Assembly (NCBI RefSeq): GCF_005116465.1
Contig: NZ_SWBM01000001.1
Coordinates: 310,001 to 374,000 of the forward strand
From: Robertmurraya kyonggiensis
Lineage (GTDB): Bacteria; Bacillota; Bacilli; Bacillales; Cytobacillaceae
Length of the DNA stretch: 64,000 bases
Reading direction: 5' to 3'
Position numbers and translations under genes: made by a program. Each line of letters starts with the position of its first letter. Within the stretch, counting starts at the first letter, position 1. Below are positions 46,900-55,706 of this stretch, piece after piece. The notes under the pieces were generated by a model, which ran no database searches, was not told the origin of the DNA, and saw nothing but the letters and a program-made list of their open reading frames with translations.

Positions 46900-48856
46900 A
46901 GAAGAATATTTGACGCTGGAGCAACAACAAGAATTAATGGAAAAATATGATCCAGAAGCAGGGACGCGAAAGCTAACTGGAATCTTACGCTGGGTTACGA
47001 TTATTGGTCTCTTAGCGTTTTCTTTATTCCAGCTTTATACTTCTATTTTTGGAGTTCTGACAGCCCAATTACAGCGTACGATTCATTTAGGATTTGCCCT
47101 AGCACTTGTATTTCTTTTATTTCCTGCTAATCGAAAGAAGAGGAAAAATAAACACAAAGTAGCATGGTATGACATGATCCTTGCGGGCTTGTCAGTCGTG
47201 ATTGGTGCTTATTGGCCTCTTAAAATTGATGAACTTGTCATGAGAGTCGGACAATTGACTACAGTTGATTTTTATATCGGCTTACTTGCTATTTTACTAG
47301 TCTTAGAAGCTACTAGACGTGCTGTTGGCCTACCAATCACGATTATCGCTGTTATTTTTATGGTATACGCCTTATTTGGTCAGAATATGCCTGGGTTCCT
47401 AGCGCATCGTGGACTTGAATTAGACAGGCTTGTGCAAACGATGTTTTATACAACTGAAGGGATTCTAGGTACACCATTAGCAGTTTCATCTACCTATATT
47501 TTTCTCTTCTTGCTCTTTGGTTCCTTCCTTATTAAAACGGGAGTAGGGGAGTACTTTAATGACCTATCAATTGTTGTTGCAGGTAGAAGTATTGGAGGGC
47601 CAGCCAAGGTAGCTGTTTTCTCGAGTGCTCTTCAAGGAACGATTAGTGGAAGCTCCGTTGCGAACGTAGTCACTTCAGGTGCATTCACAATACCGATGAT
47701 GAAAAATCTAGGATACAAGAAAGAATTCGCGGGAGCAGTAGAGGCGGCTTCCTCTACAGGTGGACAAATCATGCCGCCAATTATGGGAGCTGCTGCATTC
47801 TTAATGGTCGAATTCATTGGTGGTGGCATCACCTATTGGGATATTGCGAAAGCGGCAGCCATTCCGGCAGTACTCTATTTTGCAGGAATCTGGATTATGA
47901 CCCATTTTGAGGCAAAGAAAATTGGTCTACGAGGGTTAACGAAAGAAGAAATGCCTGATAAAAAAGAAGTATTGAAAAATATCTATTTATTGATTCCGAT
48001 TATTGTGGTTGTTCTCTTAATGATGTCTGGTATGAGTATCACTCGTGCTGCATTATGGTCCATCGTTGTCTGTGTCGTAGTAAGTGCGTTTAAGAAAGCT
48101 ACACGAATGGGTGTTAAGGACTTTATTGATGCTCTTGTGGATGGTGCACGTTCTGCACTGGGCGTAGCTGTTGCCTGTGCTGCTGCAGGGATTATCGTTG
48201 GAGTTGTTACAAAAACTGGTTTAGGATTAAAAATGGCAAACGGGCTTCTTGATTTAGCAGGTGGATATTTGATTCCTACCTTATTCTTAACAATGATTAC
48301 ATCATTAATTATTGGAATGGGTTCACCAACGACAGCAAATTACGTTATTACGTCTACGATTGCTGCACCAGCAATCATTTTATTAGGTGTACCTGATTTA
48401 TCTGCACACTTATTTGTGTTCTATTTCGGCATTATTGCTGACATTACGCCTCCTGTGGCGTTAGCAGCTTTTGCTGCAGCAGGTGTTTCTGGTGGAGAAC
48501 CGATTCGGACCGGAATCGAATCTTCTAAACTAGCCATTGCGGCGTTTATCATTCCGTATATTTTTGTCTTATCGCCAGAAATATTAATGATTGATACAAC
48601 TTGGACATACGTCATATGGGTAGTCTTTACGGCTTTTGCGGGTATGATGTGTATTGGGGCTGCTACAGTGGGTTATTGGCTAAGGAAGTTAAATTGGCTT
48701 GAAAGAATTATTGGATTTATCGGAGGTATTTGCTTGATTTATCCTGAAACGATTTCTGATATCGTTGGCCTAGTTGCTTTTGCATTACTAATTGCTCTTC
48801 AATATCTTTATAAGAAAGAGGATATGGGTAAGCCGGTTGTAGCAAAGCTTAAATAA
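46889..48856 (+). CDS. TRAP transporter permease, fused small and large subunits (TAXI type)
   Basis: A 655-residue membrane protein that combines the 4-helix and 12-helix TRAP subunits, driven by an ion gradient. Family text includes GTISGSSVANVVTSGAFTIP, AVEAASSTGGQIMPPIMGAA and ITSLIIGMGSPTTANYVITS, which line the substrate and sodium sites of large subunits. The start is TTG at 46889 with AAAGGAG upstream, overlapping the DUF1850 gene. A terminator shared with the convergent symporter gene follows. Confidence 0.94.
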   Translation: MINKEEYLTLEQQQELMEKYDPEAGTRKLTGILRWVTIIGLLAFSLFQLYTSIFGVLTAQLQRTIHLGFALALVFLLFPANRKKRKNKHKVAWYDMILAGLSVVIGAYWPLKIDELVMRVGQLTTVDFYIGLLAILLVLEATRRAVGLPITIIAVIFMVYALFGQNMPGFLAHRGLELDRLVQTMFYTTEGILGTPLAVSSTYIFLFLLFGSFLIKTGVGEYFNDLSIVVAGRSIGGPAKVAVFSSALQGTISGSSVANVVTSGAFTIPMMKNLGYKKEFAGAVEAASSTGGQIMPPIMGAAAFLMVEFIGGGITYWDIAKAAAIPAVLYFAGIWIMTHFEAKKIGLRGLTKEEMPDKKEVLKNIYLLIPIIVVVLLMMSGMSITRAALWSIVVCVVVSAFKKATRMGVKDFIDALVDGARSALGVAVACAAAGIIVGVVTKTGLGLKMANGLLDLAGGYLIPTLFLTMITSLIIGMGSPTTANYVITSTIAAPAIILLGVPDLSAHLFVFYFGIIADITPPVALAAFAAAGVSGGEPIRTGIESSKLAIAAFIIPYIFVLSPEILMIDTTWTYVIWVVFTAFAGMMCIGAATVGYWLRKLNWLERIIGFIGGICLIYPETISDIVGLVAFALLIALQYLYKKEDMGKPVVAKLK

Positions 48857-48891
48857 AAGAAAGTCAGGATCATATGGATCCTGACTTTCTT
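48857..48891. terminator. Bidirectional terminator between TRAP permease and symporter
   Basis: AAGAAAGTCAGGATC and GATCCTGACTTTCTT form a perfect 15-bp stem around ATATG, beginning at the base after the permease stop. Confidence 0.88.
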
Positions 48892-48900
48892 CATTATATA

Positions 48901-50160
48901 TTAGGAAGCTTTTTCAATGGCTTCTGCTTTTTTAGGATTGAATTGCCCTTCCCATTTTGAAATGACAATCGCTGCAAGTGAGTTACCAATAACATTAACG
49001 ACAGTACGTCCCATATCAAGAATACGGTCAATACCAGCGATAAAGGCTAAGCCTTCGATTGGCAAACCAACTGTTCCTAACGTTGCAAGTAATACGACAA
49101 AGGATACTCCTGGCACACCAGCAATTCCTTTAGATGTAACCATTAACACGAGCATCAAAGAAATTTGATCTGCAATACTCATATCAATTCCGTACATTTG
49201 TGCAATGAAAATCGCTGCTAAGGCTTGATACAAGGTAGAACCATCAAGGTTAAAGGAATAACCAGTTGGAATAACGAAAGATGCAATATGCTTCGGACAT
49301 CCGATTTTTTCAACTTTCTCCATAATTTTTGGCAGAACTGTTTCAGAACTTGCAGTTGAGAAAGCCAAGATCAATTCGTCTTTTAATAGTTTGATTAACT
49401 TAAAGATGCTATATCCCGCCATTTTGGCAACAAGTCCTAAGATAACGACAATGAAGAAAATCATCGTACCGTATACTGTTAGGACAAGTTTTCCAAGTGG
49501 AACGAGGGAAGAAAGTCCAAACTTAGATACGGTAACACCAATTAAAGCGAAAACTCCGAATGGAGCAAATTTCATAATTTGGTTTGTAGCCCAAAACATC
49601 GCATCGGCTACACCTTGGAAGAAAGCAAGAACTGGCTTTCCTTTCTCTCCGATCGCTGATATTCCTAAACCAAGAATAAGCGAGAAGAAAATAACCGCTA
49701 ACATATCTCCTTCTGCGATGGCAGCGATAGGATTAGTCGGTACGATTTCAACAATCGTATGAATCAGTGATGAATGGCTAGTTTCTTGCGTTTCAGCTGT
49801 TTCAACATAGCTATTAATATCTGTTTGTTGTAGGTGACTCCTGTCGACACCTGAACCTGGATGGAAGATATTCGCTGATGCAATTCCAACGATAATCGCG
49901 ATGGTCGTAATAATCTCAAAATAAAGGATTGATTTACCACCGATTTTTCCCAATTGCTTAAAGTCTCCAACTCCAGCAACAGCAACAATAATACTAGATA
50001 AGACGATTGGAATAACGATCATTTTAATTAAGCGGAGAAAGATATCGCCTATAGGTTGTAGGTATGAGGCTGCTGTTGGATTTCCAAAAAAGATGGCACC
50101 GACGATAATTCCGAGGACAAGCCCGATAAATATTTGAGTAGCTAAACTAATTTTTTTCAT
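48901..50160 (-). CDS. Dicarboxylate/amino acid:cation symporter (GltP/DctA family)
   Basis: A sodium- or proton-coupled glutamate/aspartate/dicarboxylate carrier, 419 residues. Diagnostic text includes AFSTASSETVLPKIMEKVE (the serine-rich hairpin), YSFNLDGSTLYQALAAIFIA and TSKGIAGVPGVSFVVLLATL. About eight hydrophobic segments plus re-entrant loops are visible. I start at the ATG at 50160, six bases after AAGGAG; a nearer ATG at 50166 touches that site, and a long open frame from 50253 has no ribosome site. Substrate cannot be assigned between glutamate and C4-dicarboxylates. Confidence 0.93.
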   Translation of the reverse strand: MKKISLATQIFIGLVLGIIVGAIFFGNPTAASYLQPIGDIFLRLIKMIVIPIVLSSIIVAVAGVGDFKQLGKIGGKSILYFEIITTIAIIVGIASANIFHPGSGVDRSHLQQTDINSYVETAETQETSHSSLIHTIVEIVPTNPIAAIAEGDMLAVIFFSLILGLGISAIGEKGKPVLAFFQGVADAMFWATNQIMKFAPFGVFALIGVTVSKFGLSSLVPLGKLVLTVYGTMIFFIVVILGLVAKMAGYSIFKLIKLLKDELILAFSTASSETVLPKIMEKVEKIGCPKHIASFVIPTGYSFNLDGSTLYQALAAIFIAQMYGIDMSIADQISLMLVLMVTSKGIAGVPGVSFVVLLATLGTVGLPIEGLAFIAGIDRILDMGRTVVNVIGNSLAAIVISKWEGQFNPKKAEAIEKAS

Positions 50161-50232
50161 AAACATCTCCTTACCTTTTTGTATTTTTATGTGGAAAATA
50201 AAAAGTCTCGGTAAGGGAAACAAGCATCCCTT

Positions 50233-50275
50233 TTCTGTATGAAAAATAGACACCTAAAGTGTCTGTTGTACAGAA
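50233..50275 (-). promoter_or_regulatory. Nested inverted repeats in the leader of the symporter gene
   Basis: An outer dyad TTCTGTA (50233-50239) / TACAGAA (50269-50275) encloses an inner dyad AGACAC (50248-50253) / GTGTCT (50259-50264). It lies 73 bases upstream of the symporter start. It may be an operator or a leader RNA structure. Confidence 0.4.
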
Positions 50276-50500
50276 AAAATATAGTGTTCTGTTCCCTTAA
50301 AGGCGCTGACGGGGTTAGCTGACGGGTTAGGACTGGAAACATGAGCCCTTTCGACTTAGAATTCACCCCAATAGATTTAAAGCCTACGTTCGGGTCCCCC
50401 GCTCTTTTCGAAAAAGATTAAGCGAAAAAAGACATAAAATGATATTATCTTAAAATAGTATAAAAGTAAATGAAAGTTATTGGAAGTCCCATATGACATA
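50276..50500. other. Intergenic stretch with a tandem GCTGACGGG repeat
   Basis: No gene is seen. GCTGACGGGGTTA (50305-50317) is repeated at once as GCTGACGGGTTA (50318-50329). The stretch from 50300 to 50405 is richer in G+C than its surroundings, unlike a usual promoter region, and could be a remnant or a structured RNA. I do not recognise it. Confidence 0.35.
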
Positions 50501-50547
50501 TGAAAAAAGGCTCAGAAGAAACATTGGTCATGTTTCTTCTGAGCCTT
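50501..50547 (-). terminator. Terminator of the small WYL-like gene
   Basis: AAGGCTCAGAAGAAAC and GTTTCTTCTGAGCCTT form a perfect 16-bp stem; on the minus strand it is followed by TTTT. Confidence 0.9.
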
Positions 50548-50551
50548 GTAA

Positions 50552-50770
50552 TTAACCTAGTTCACGAAATTGTTTTATCGCCATAACTGATAATATATTT
50601 TCAATTTTAAATAGCCTCGATTGTTTTCGTAAATAGCAATAAGCACGAATGGTTGTATCATTAATATGAGTCACGAGGATTTTCCGTTGTGAAATTTGTT
50701 TGGAAGAGGAGATGTAAATCATCTCAACTGGTATTTGTTCGTTTAATGATTTTAAAAGCAGCCTATCCAT
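50552..50770 (-). CDS. Small WYL-domain-like protein, hypothetical
   Basis: A 72-residue protein whose text (EQIPVEMIYISSSKQISQRK, AYCYLRKQSRLFKIENILSV) resembles a single WYL domain, the ligand-sensing module of some transcription factors, here without a helix-turn-helix. Such short versions occur in Bacillus. AAAGTGGTG precedes the ATG on the minus strand. Function unknown. Confidence 0.65.
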   Translation of the reverse strand: MDRLLLKSLNEQIPVEMIYISSSKQISQRKILVTHINDTTIRAYCYLRKQSRLFKIENILSVMAIKQFRELG

Positions 50771-50874
50771 GAAGTATCACCACTTTCGTATTCATATTCT
50801 TATTATACCCGAACGTAAGTTCTTTATACAATAAAAATACGAACTTTTGTTCTCGCTTGGTTTTAAAAATTCTA

Positions 50875-50902
50875 TTGACTTTTCCACCTGTCCAAGTATA
50901 AT
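50875..50902 (+). promoter_or_regulatory. Promoter of tRNA-Val
   Basis: TTGACT at 50875-50880 and TATAAT at 50897-50902, 16-base spacer, 21 bases upstream of the tRNA. Confidence 0.8.
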
Positions 50903-50923
50903 AATATCTATACTTCATAAAAC

Positions 50924-50996
50924 GATCTGTTAGCTCAGCTGGGAGAGCATCACCTTGACAGGGTGGGGGTCGGGGGTTCAAGTCCCTCACAGGTCA
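50924..50996 (+). tRNA. tRNA-Val (anticodon GAC)
   Basis: A complete cloverleaf. Acceptor stem GATCTGT / ACAGGTC, D-arm GCTCAGCTGGGAGAGC, anticodon stem TCACC / GGTGG with loop TTGACAG (anticodon GAC at 50957-50959), and T-arm GGGGGTTCAAGTCCCTC. The discriminator base is A; the following bases are TCA, so the CCA end is not encoded. It is a single tRNA with its own promoter and a hairpin about 85 bases downstream, and it marks the border to the accessory-looking region. Confidence 0.95.
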
Positions 50997-51080
50997 TCAA
51001 TGCAGTTGTATCAATGGTTTAGCAAGGTTCTTGCAAACTGAGTTGGAAAAGGGTCGAGGGTAGACACTTTTCTAACAATT

Positions 51081-51127
51081 AAGACCACTTACCTTCTTAA
51101 AAAATGAGAAGGAAGTGGTCTTCTTAC
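51081..51127 (+). terminator. Strong hairpin downstream of tRNA-Val
   Basis: AAGACCACTT and AAGTGGTCTT, plus CCTTCT / AGAAGG inside, form a 16-bp stem with one bulged base. The T-tail is short. Confidence 0.7.
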
Positions 51128-51268
51128 GTCTAGTCAAGTATTTTTTTATATTTCTTCTTGATGAGATTCATTGTTCTGTTGGAGGATAAAAGAAAGAAAC
51201 GACAAATAAGCCTAATCTATAATCATTTTTTGAATAGGCTTAAATATATGTTAGAATTTGAGATATAA

Positions 51269-52027
51269 CTATGATGAGGTGGCTAGCCGGTAATCATAGC
51301 TTATACCGTGTGTGATTAAATGAAAGATGCTCTTACGTAGTTTATTCACACAAGCGATGGACGCAACTTTATGACATTTGTTATAGGGTTGCGTTTTTAA
51401 TTTGTCATAATAATCAACAATGTGGTTACTCCCGTATCGACGTAGCTTAATCATAATTTGAATGATAATAAACAGTAGCTTACGTAATTGCTTATTTCCA
51501 CGCTTGTTAATCTTGTCTTTATAGAACGACTTGCCAGATTGAAAACGTCTTATATCAATACCTGCGAATGCATTGAGTTGTTTATTATTGCTAAATCTGA
51601 ATATATCTCCAATCTCAGCCATTAGCCTTACAGCTGTATTTGGGCCTATACCCGGAAAGCTTAGGAGGATCTTATACTCTACTCTTTGTTCAGCGATCTT
51701 AATCATTTTTTCAGAACACTGGTCTTTTTCATTTAAAAGCTCTTGAAAACGTTTGGAGTAGATTCTTACTTGTTCACAAAGAACATCATCTGATGAAACA
51801 GCTGGATAGGATTGTTCCGCAGCTAGTAGTAGTTCCTGTGCTTTCTTTTCAGCCCTGTTCTTAGAAATATTTTTATTGGTATTCGCAATAATTTTGTTTC
51901 GTATAACTGTTTTTGAGTGCCCAATTAGAAAGTCAGGGTGTGGGAATAGTTGGGCAATGTTTAGAAACAAATCTGATTTTCTTGTTAAAATAGTCAATTG
52001 ATTGTTCCTTTGTATAGGAACAATCAA
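51269..52027 (-). pseudogene. IS110-family transposase, N-terminally truncated
   Basis: The 252 codons cover only the C-terminal part of an IS110 transposase: the Transposase_20 (IS116/IS110/IS902) domain with FPGIGPNTAVRLMAEIGDIF, LNAFAGIDIRRFQSG and INKRGNKQLRKLLFIIIQI. The N-terminal DEDD RuvC-like catalytic domain, about 150 or more residues, is missing and is not found upstream in any frame. The first codons run through a perfect inverted repeat at 51996-52029, so the truncation point is probably there. It cannot encode an active enzyme. Confidence 0.85.
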
Positions 52028-52029
52028 TT
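51996..52029. repeat. Perfect 14-bp inverted repeat at the broken end of the IS110 gene
   Basis: AATTGATTGTTCCT (51996-52009) and AGGAACAATCAATT (52016-52029) with a 6-base loop. IS110 elements normally lack terminal inverted repeats, so this may be a breakpoint structure or the trace of another element. Confidence 0.7.
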
Positions 52030-52169
52030 TTATATGTCTGGGTATGGAAAAATTCTAACTAGATAATTAAGACTCCGTTTATTTTGGTAATTAAATCATT
52101 TTCATTCACATATTTGGTAGATAGTGTAAAATGATATTGAAGATTATTATCCAAATGGGTGGTGGAAAT

Positions 52170-53636
52170 GTGGGTACAACTGGCCATTTTAATTGGGAAT
52201 TTGAAACTATTACGAATCATATGTTGGATATTCTTTTAATTGTTGACCAGAATCAGATTGTTCAATATGCTACGCCTTCTTTTGAAGATATTTTAGGATA
52301 CAGTTACGAGGATATAATTGGAAGGAATGCGTTTGAGATTCTTTACCCTGAAGACAGGAATCGACTTATTGCATCACATAGGGAAGTATTAAGAACTCAA
52401 AAACCAGCGCACGATGAATATCGAGTGTTCCATAGTAATGGTGATGTAAAATATTTAGAATCTCAGGTTACGGTTATTCCTAATAATCCAGAAAATCTTG
52501 TTGTCGTAACAATTCGTGATATTACAGTTCGAAAAAAAATCGAAAACGAGCTCCAGAAAAGAAAAAATCGGTACCAAGAATTACAATATAGTTTAAAAGT
52601 TTTCTCTAAGGATTTATCAACTGTAACGAGGTTATCAGAACTTGAAAACAGGGTGGTAAAAGAATTAAATGTAGTAATTTCAGAATCTAATCCAGAAATT
52701 CTAGTTTATGATAGTGAAAGCCGAAAAGAATTATACTCGGAATTGCAAGCCAACTTACTACAATTAAAAGTTGGAAAGTTACATTTTGATAATGGGAAGA
52801 TTCTTATTTTGATTGGTAACCGTAGAGAGCAAATTTACATTCTTACGTTAAAAGCTTCGGCAATTAATGAATCCATGGATACGATATGGCTTAAAACTTT
52901 GGTTTACTATACCATTATGGTATTTGAGAGAATAAATGTAATTGATAACCTTTTAATGCAACTTGAAACAGCTATTCAAAGGAAAGAAAAGCCTCAGTGG
53001 ATATCAAGGCTATTGTTTAACCTATCGGAAAGGCAAAGATTGGAATTATCCAGTGAATTGCATGACTCTGTCCTAAATGATCAAATCGAATTATACAATT
53101 TATTGAAAGAGCTACTTTTAGAAGAGGACTTTGATAGAGAGGTTTACGATCAACTCAATGGGATATTACAGGGGTTGTTGGATACAATTCACCAGGTCAA
53201 GATGACATGTAATGAACTTCGTCCACCAATGCTTAGGGAAATAGGACTTGAAAGAACTCTTAAAAATTTATTTGAAGAAACTCATTTATCATCAACTTTT
53301 AAAATAATGTTTAAGTCAGAATTAAATGATCTTATATTAGATGAAGAGAAAACAATTGCTATTTACCGTATTGTACAGGAGTTACTTAATAATGCCGGCA
53401 AACATTCTTATGCTACTAAACTTTTCTTCAACATAACATTAATAGATGATAAGTTAAATCTTGAATACTATGACGACGGGAGAGGCTTTGATGTTGAGAA
53501 ATTGACGCCGTCATTTACTAATATGGGACTTTCAGGAATGAGAGAGAGGATACTAAGTCTTAACGGAAACATAGATATTATCTCTCGACTTGGAAGGGGA
53601 CTACAAGTAAGGATGCAGATTCCCATTAGTGTATAA
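52170..53636 (+). CDS. PAS-domain sensor histidine kinase, ComP/DegS-like (first of a pair)
   Basis: A cytosolic sensor kinase of about 488 residues without membrane segments. A PAS domain (LIVDQNQIVQYATPSFEDIL to VVTIRDITVRKKIE) is followed by an unassigned central domain, then a HisKA_3 dimerisation helix with the phosphorylated histidine in LSSELHDSVLNDQ (codon 53061-53063), the N-box in VQELLNNAGKHS, and the ATP-lid region YDDGRGFDVEKL and MGLSGMRERILSLNG. The C-terminal half resembles ComP. Start uncertain: GTG at 52170 has GGTGGTGG before it; ATGs at 52131 and 52155 lack a good site. A terminator follows at 53734. Confidence 0.85.
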   Translation: MGTTGHFNWEFETITNHMLDILLIVDQNQIVQYATPSFEDILGYSYEDIIGRNAFEILYPEDRNRLIASHREVLRTQKPAHDEYRVFHSNGDVKYLESQVTVIPNNPENLVVVTIRDITVRKKIENELQKRKNRYQELQYSLKVFSKDLSTVTRLSELENRVVKELNVVISESNPEILVYDSESRKELYSELQANLLQLKVGKLHFDNGKILILIGNRREQIYILTLKASAINESMDTIWLKTLVYYTIMVFERINVIDNLLMQLETAIQRKEKPQWISRLLFNLSERQRLELSSELHDSVLNDQIELYNLLKELLLEEDFDREVYDQLNGILQGLLDTIHQVKMTCNELRPPMLREIGLERTLKNLFEETHLSSTFKIMFKSELNDLILDEEKTIAIYRIVQELLNNAGKHSYATKLFFNITLIDDKLNLEYYDDGRGFDVEKLTPSFTNMGLSGMRERILSLNGNIDIISRLGRGLQVRMQIPISV

Positions 53637-53733
53637 AATGGTTAGTATAATTATCAGTATATAGGACTCATTACTTAATATTTATGAATATATTTCCTCA
53701 TGAAAATGTATGCTGAATTACTACAAAAAAGTA

Positions 53734-53783
53734 AAAAACCACCTTTGGGGCTGTTTTATTCATGACCCATTGGCGGTTTTTTT
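53734..53783 (+). terminator. Terminator of the first kinase gene
   Basis: AAAAACCACC pairs with GGCGGTTTTT (one mismatch), with an inner TGGGG / CCCA, and Ts follow. Confidence 0.7.
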
Positions 53784-53960
53784 CAACAAAATGGAAAGGT
53801 AAGAGCGTTCCCGTTTGTTATTGAAGTTAAAGAATAATAATAAGAATAACCAATAAATATCAAGTATTTATTCAGATGTTTAATTAGAAAGATACATGTT
53901 TTGTCTTGCAAAGCTCCATCCACTAATTTTTATAAGAAGGAAATACCTAGCCCAAATAGT

Positions 53961-54006
53961 ACAATTAAAAAATATTCAACTTAAATGTTGGCTATTTTTT
54001 AATTGT
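53961..54006. terminator. Second strong hairpin between the two kinase genes
   Basis: ACAATTAAAAAATA and TATTTTTTAATTGT pair perfectly over 14 bp; the inner CAAC / GTTG extends the stem to 20 positions. The symmetric A and T tracts make it a possible bidirectional terminator. No gene is obvious between 53784 and 53960. Confidence 0.65.
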
Positions 54007-54079
54007 ATTTCTGATAGTTAGAAATGAAAAAAAGATAAGAATCTAGAGGAAAATATACATATGTAAGGGGAATAAGACT

Positions 54080-54130
54080 ATGCCAACCTTAGGAAAATCA
54101 AATGACGTTTCCGCAAGAGAAATACGCTAA
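54080..54130 (+). CDS. Candidate 16-residue peptide upstream of the second kinase
   Basis: An ATG at 54080, eight to nine bases after AAGGGG, opens a frame of 16 codons, MPTLGKSNDVSAREIR, ended by TAA. The site is as good as those of real genes in this window. It could be a signalling peptide, a leader peptide, or chance. It begins 74 bases after the hairpin at 53961 and ends 91 bases before the kinase start. Confidence 0.3.
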   Translation: MPTLGKSNDVSAREIR

Positions 54131-54221
54131 CACGCAAGATTTTTTCGGTTTTCTCTCCATATATTCATGTAAACTAAAAATATATAAGTGTAATTCTTAA
54201 ATCGGAAGGATGTGTAATAAA

Positions 54222-55706
54222 TTGGAAAATAAAGATTCGTACAAATATCTTTTTGATACAATCCTAAACAATACAGTAGATATGCTTTTCATTGTAGATA
54301 AAAATCGTCATCTTGTATATGCAACTCCAAGCTGTTACAAGACAACTGGCTATAATCCTGAAGAATTGCTAGATAGGGATTTATTTCTAATGCTTCATCC
54401 TGATGATAAAGAATACATGCTGCAAAGGCATAAAAATCTCCTCGATAGTCAGAAAAAGAATTCAACTGAATACCGAATTATTACTAAAGGTGGTGAAATA
54501 AGGCACTTCGAATGTAAGACAACACCTCTTCCTGATACGGAGAATTATCTTCAGGTTGTTTCTGTCAGGGATAACACTGAAAGAAAATTAATGGAAATTG
54601 AGCTTGAAAGTCGTAAAAATCGGTATCAAGTTCTGCAAGAAAGTTTGAAAAATTTTTCTGGAGATTTATCTTTAGTTATGAAACTAGCTGATCTTGAAGA
54701 TAGATTGATTAAAGAGTTGGAAACAATTTTGCCAGGATCCGAGCCAAACCTCTTATCGTTTGACCTAAAAGACTTTAGCAATGTTTCAAATGAACTACCG
54801 CCTGAATTTGCCAACCTAAAAGTTGGGAAAATAGAGACTATAAAAAAAAAGACATTCATTAAAATTGGAGAACTAAAGAGGAAGGTATACATCCTTTCAC
54901 TAAATGCAGGTGCAGTTCATGAAAAAATGGAGTCAATTTGGCTGGAAACCTTTTCACAGTATACGATGATGGTTTTTGAAAACTTACATGTTATCGAGAA
55001 TTTAATTATGCAATTAGAGGAGACTATGCAAAATTGGGAAACACCACAATGGGTGCTACGACTTTTGTTTAACCTACAGGAACAGCAACGTATGACTCTA
55101 TCAAGTGATTTACATGACACGGTTCTACAGGATCAAATTGATTTATATAGAAGATTAGAATCACTGTTAAATAAATATGAAATCGAAAAGGATAGTAAAG
55201 CCAAGCTTAAGGAGATTGAACAAGGATTGCTTGACATCATACACAAGATCCGTGTGACATGTAATGAGTTGCGGCCTCCTTTACTTAGAGAACTTGGACT
55301 CGAAAGAGCATTGGAAAACTTGTTTGAACATATTCAAGTTACGTCAACATTTAAAATTAATTTTACTGCAGAAAATACATCTTTCCTTAATTTTAATGAG
55401 GAACAAACGATAGGAATCTATCGAATTGTTCAAGAATTGCTAAACAATGCTGAAAATCATTCAAGGGCTTCGGTATTAAACTTTAATATTCACTGTAATG
55501 ACTTTCAACTTAAAATGGAGTATACGGATGATGGAATTGGATTGGATACGGTTAAACTTAATCCTTCCTTCAATAGTATGGGGTTAACAGGTATTACCCA
55601 AAGGGTTCAAAGTCTGGGAGGAAAAATTGAACTTTTTTCAAAGCCAGGAAACGGATTAAAGGTATTTATCGAGCTACCAATAAATGATAAAAGGGGTTTA
55701 TTATGA
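54222..55706 (+). CDS. PAS-domain sensor histidine kinase, ComP/DegS-like (second of a pair)
   Basis: A paralogue of the kinase at 52170, collinear along its full length (about 494 residues): PAS domain (LFIVDKNRHLVYATPSCYKT), the same linker helix (RKNRYQVLQESLKNFSGDLS), the same central domain, phospho-accepting histidine in LSSDLHDTVLQDQIDLY (codon 55113-55115), N-box VQELLNNAENHS and YTDDGIGLDTVKL. LHDTVLQDQ is close to the ComP H-box. I take TTG at 54222 with GAAGGATGTG upstream; the ATG at 54210 touches that site. Its stop overlaps the regulator start (ATGA), so this kinase is the direct operon partner of the regulator. Confidence 0.87.
   Translation: MENKDSYKYLFDTILNNTVDMLFIVDKNRHLVYATPSCYKTTGYNPEELLDRDLFLMLHPDDKEYMLQRHKNLLDSQKKNSTEYRIITKGGEIRHFECKTTPLPDTENYLQVVSVRDNTERKLMEIELESRKNRYQVLQESLKNFSGDLSLVMKLADLEDRLIKELETILPGSEPNLLSFDLKDFSNVSNELPPEFANLKVGKIETIKKKTFIKIGELKRKVYILSLNAGAVHEKMESIWLETFSQYTMMVFENLHVIENLIMQLEETMQNWETPQWVLRLLFNLQEQQRMTLSSDLHDTVLQDQIDLYRRLESLLNKYEIEKDSKAKLKEIEQGLLDIIHKIRVTCNELRPPLLRELGLERALENLFEHIQVTSTFKINFTAENTSFLNFNEEQTIGIYRIVQELLNNAENHSRASVLNFNIHCNDFQLKMEYTDDGIGLDTVKLNPSFNSMGLTGITQRVQSLGGKIELFSKPGNGLKVFIELPINDKRGLL

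Noticed and set aside
50763-50990. Minus-strand reading frame (MRDLNPRPPPCQGDALPAEL...)
   Set aside because: It is the antisense of tRNA-Val. This text is a well-known artefact of translating the reverse strand of tRNA genes.
52131-52169. Earlier ATG starts for the first histidine kinase
   Set aside because: ATGs at 52131 and 52155 have no ribosome site; the GTG at 52170 does. The choice remains uncertain.
53901-54020. 41-codon plus-strand frame between the kinases
   Set aside because: There is no ribosome site, and it runs through the strong hairpin at 53961-54006.
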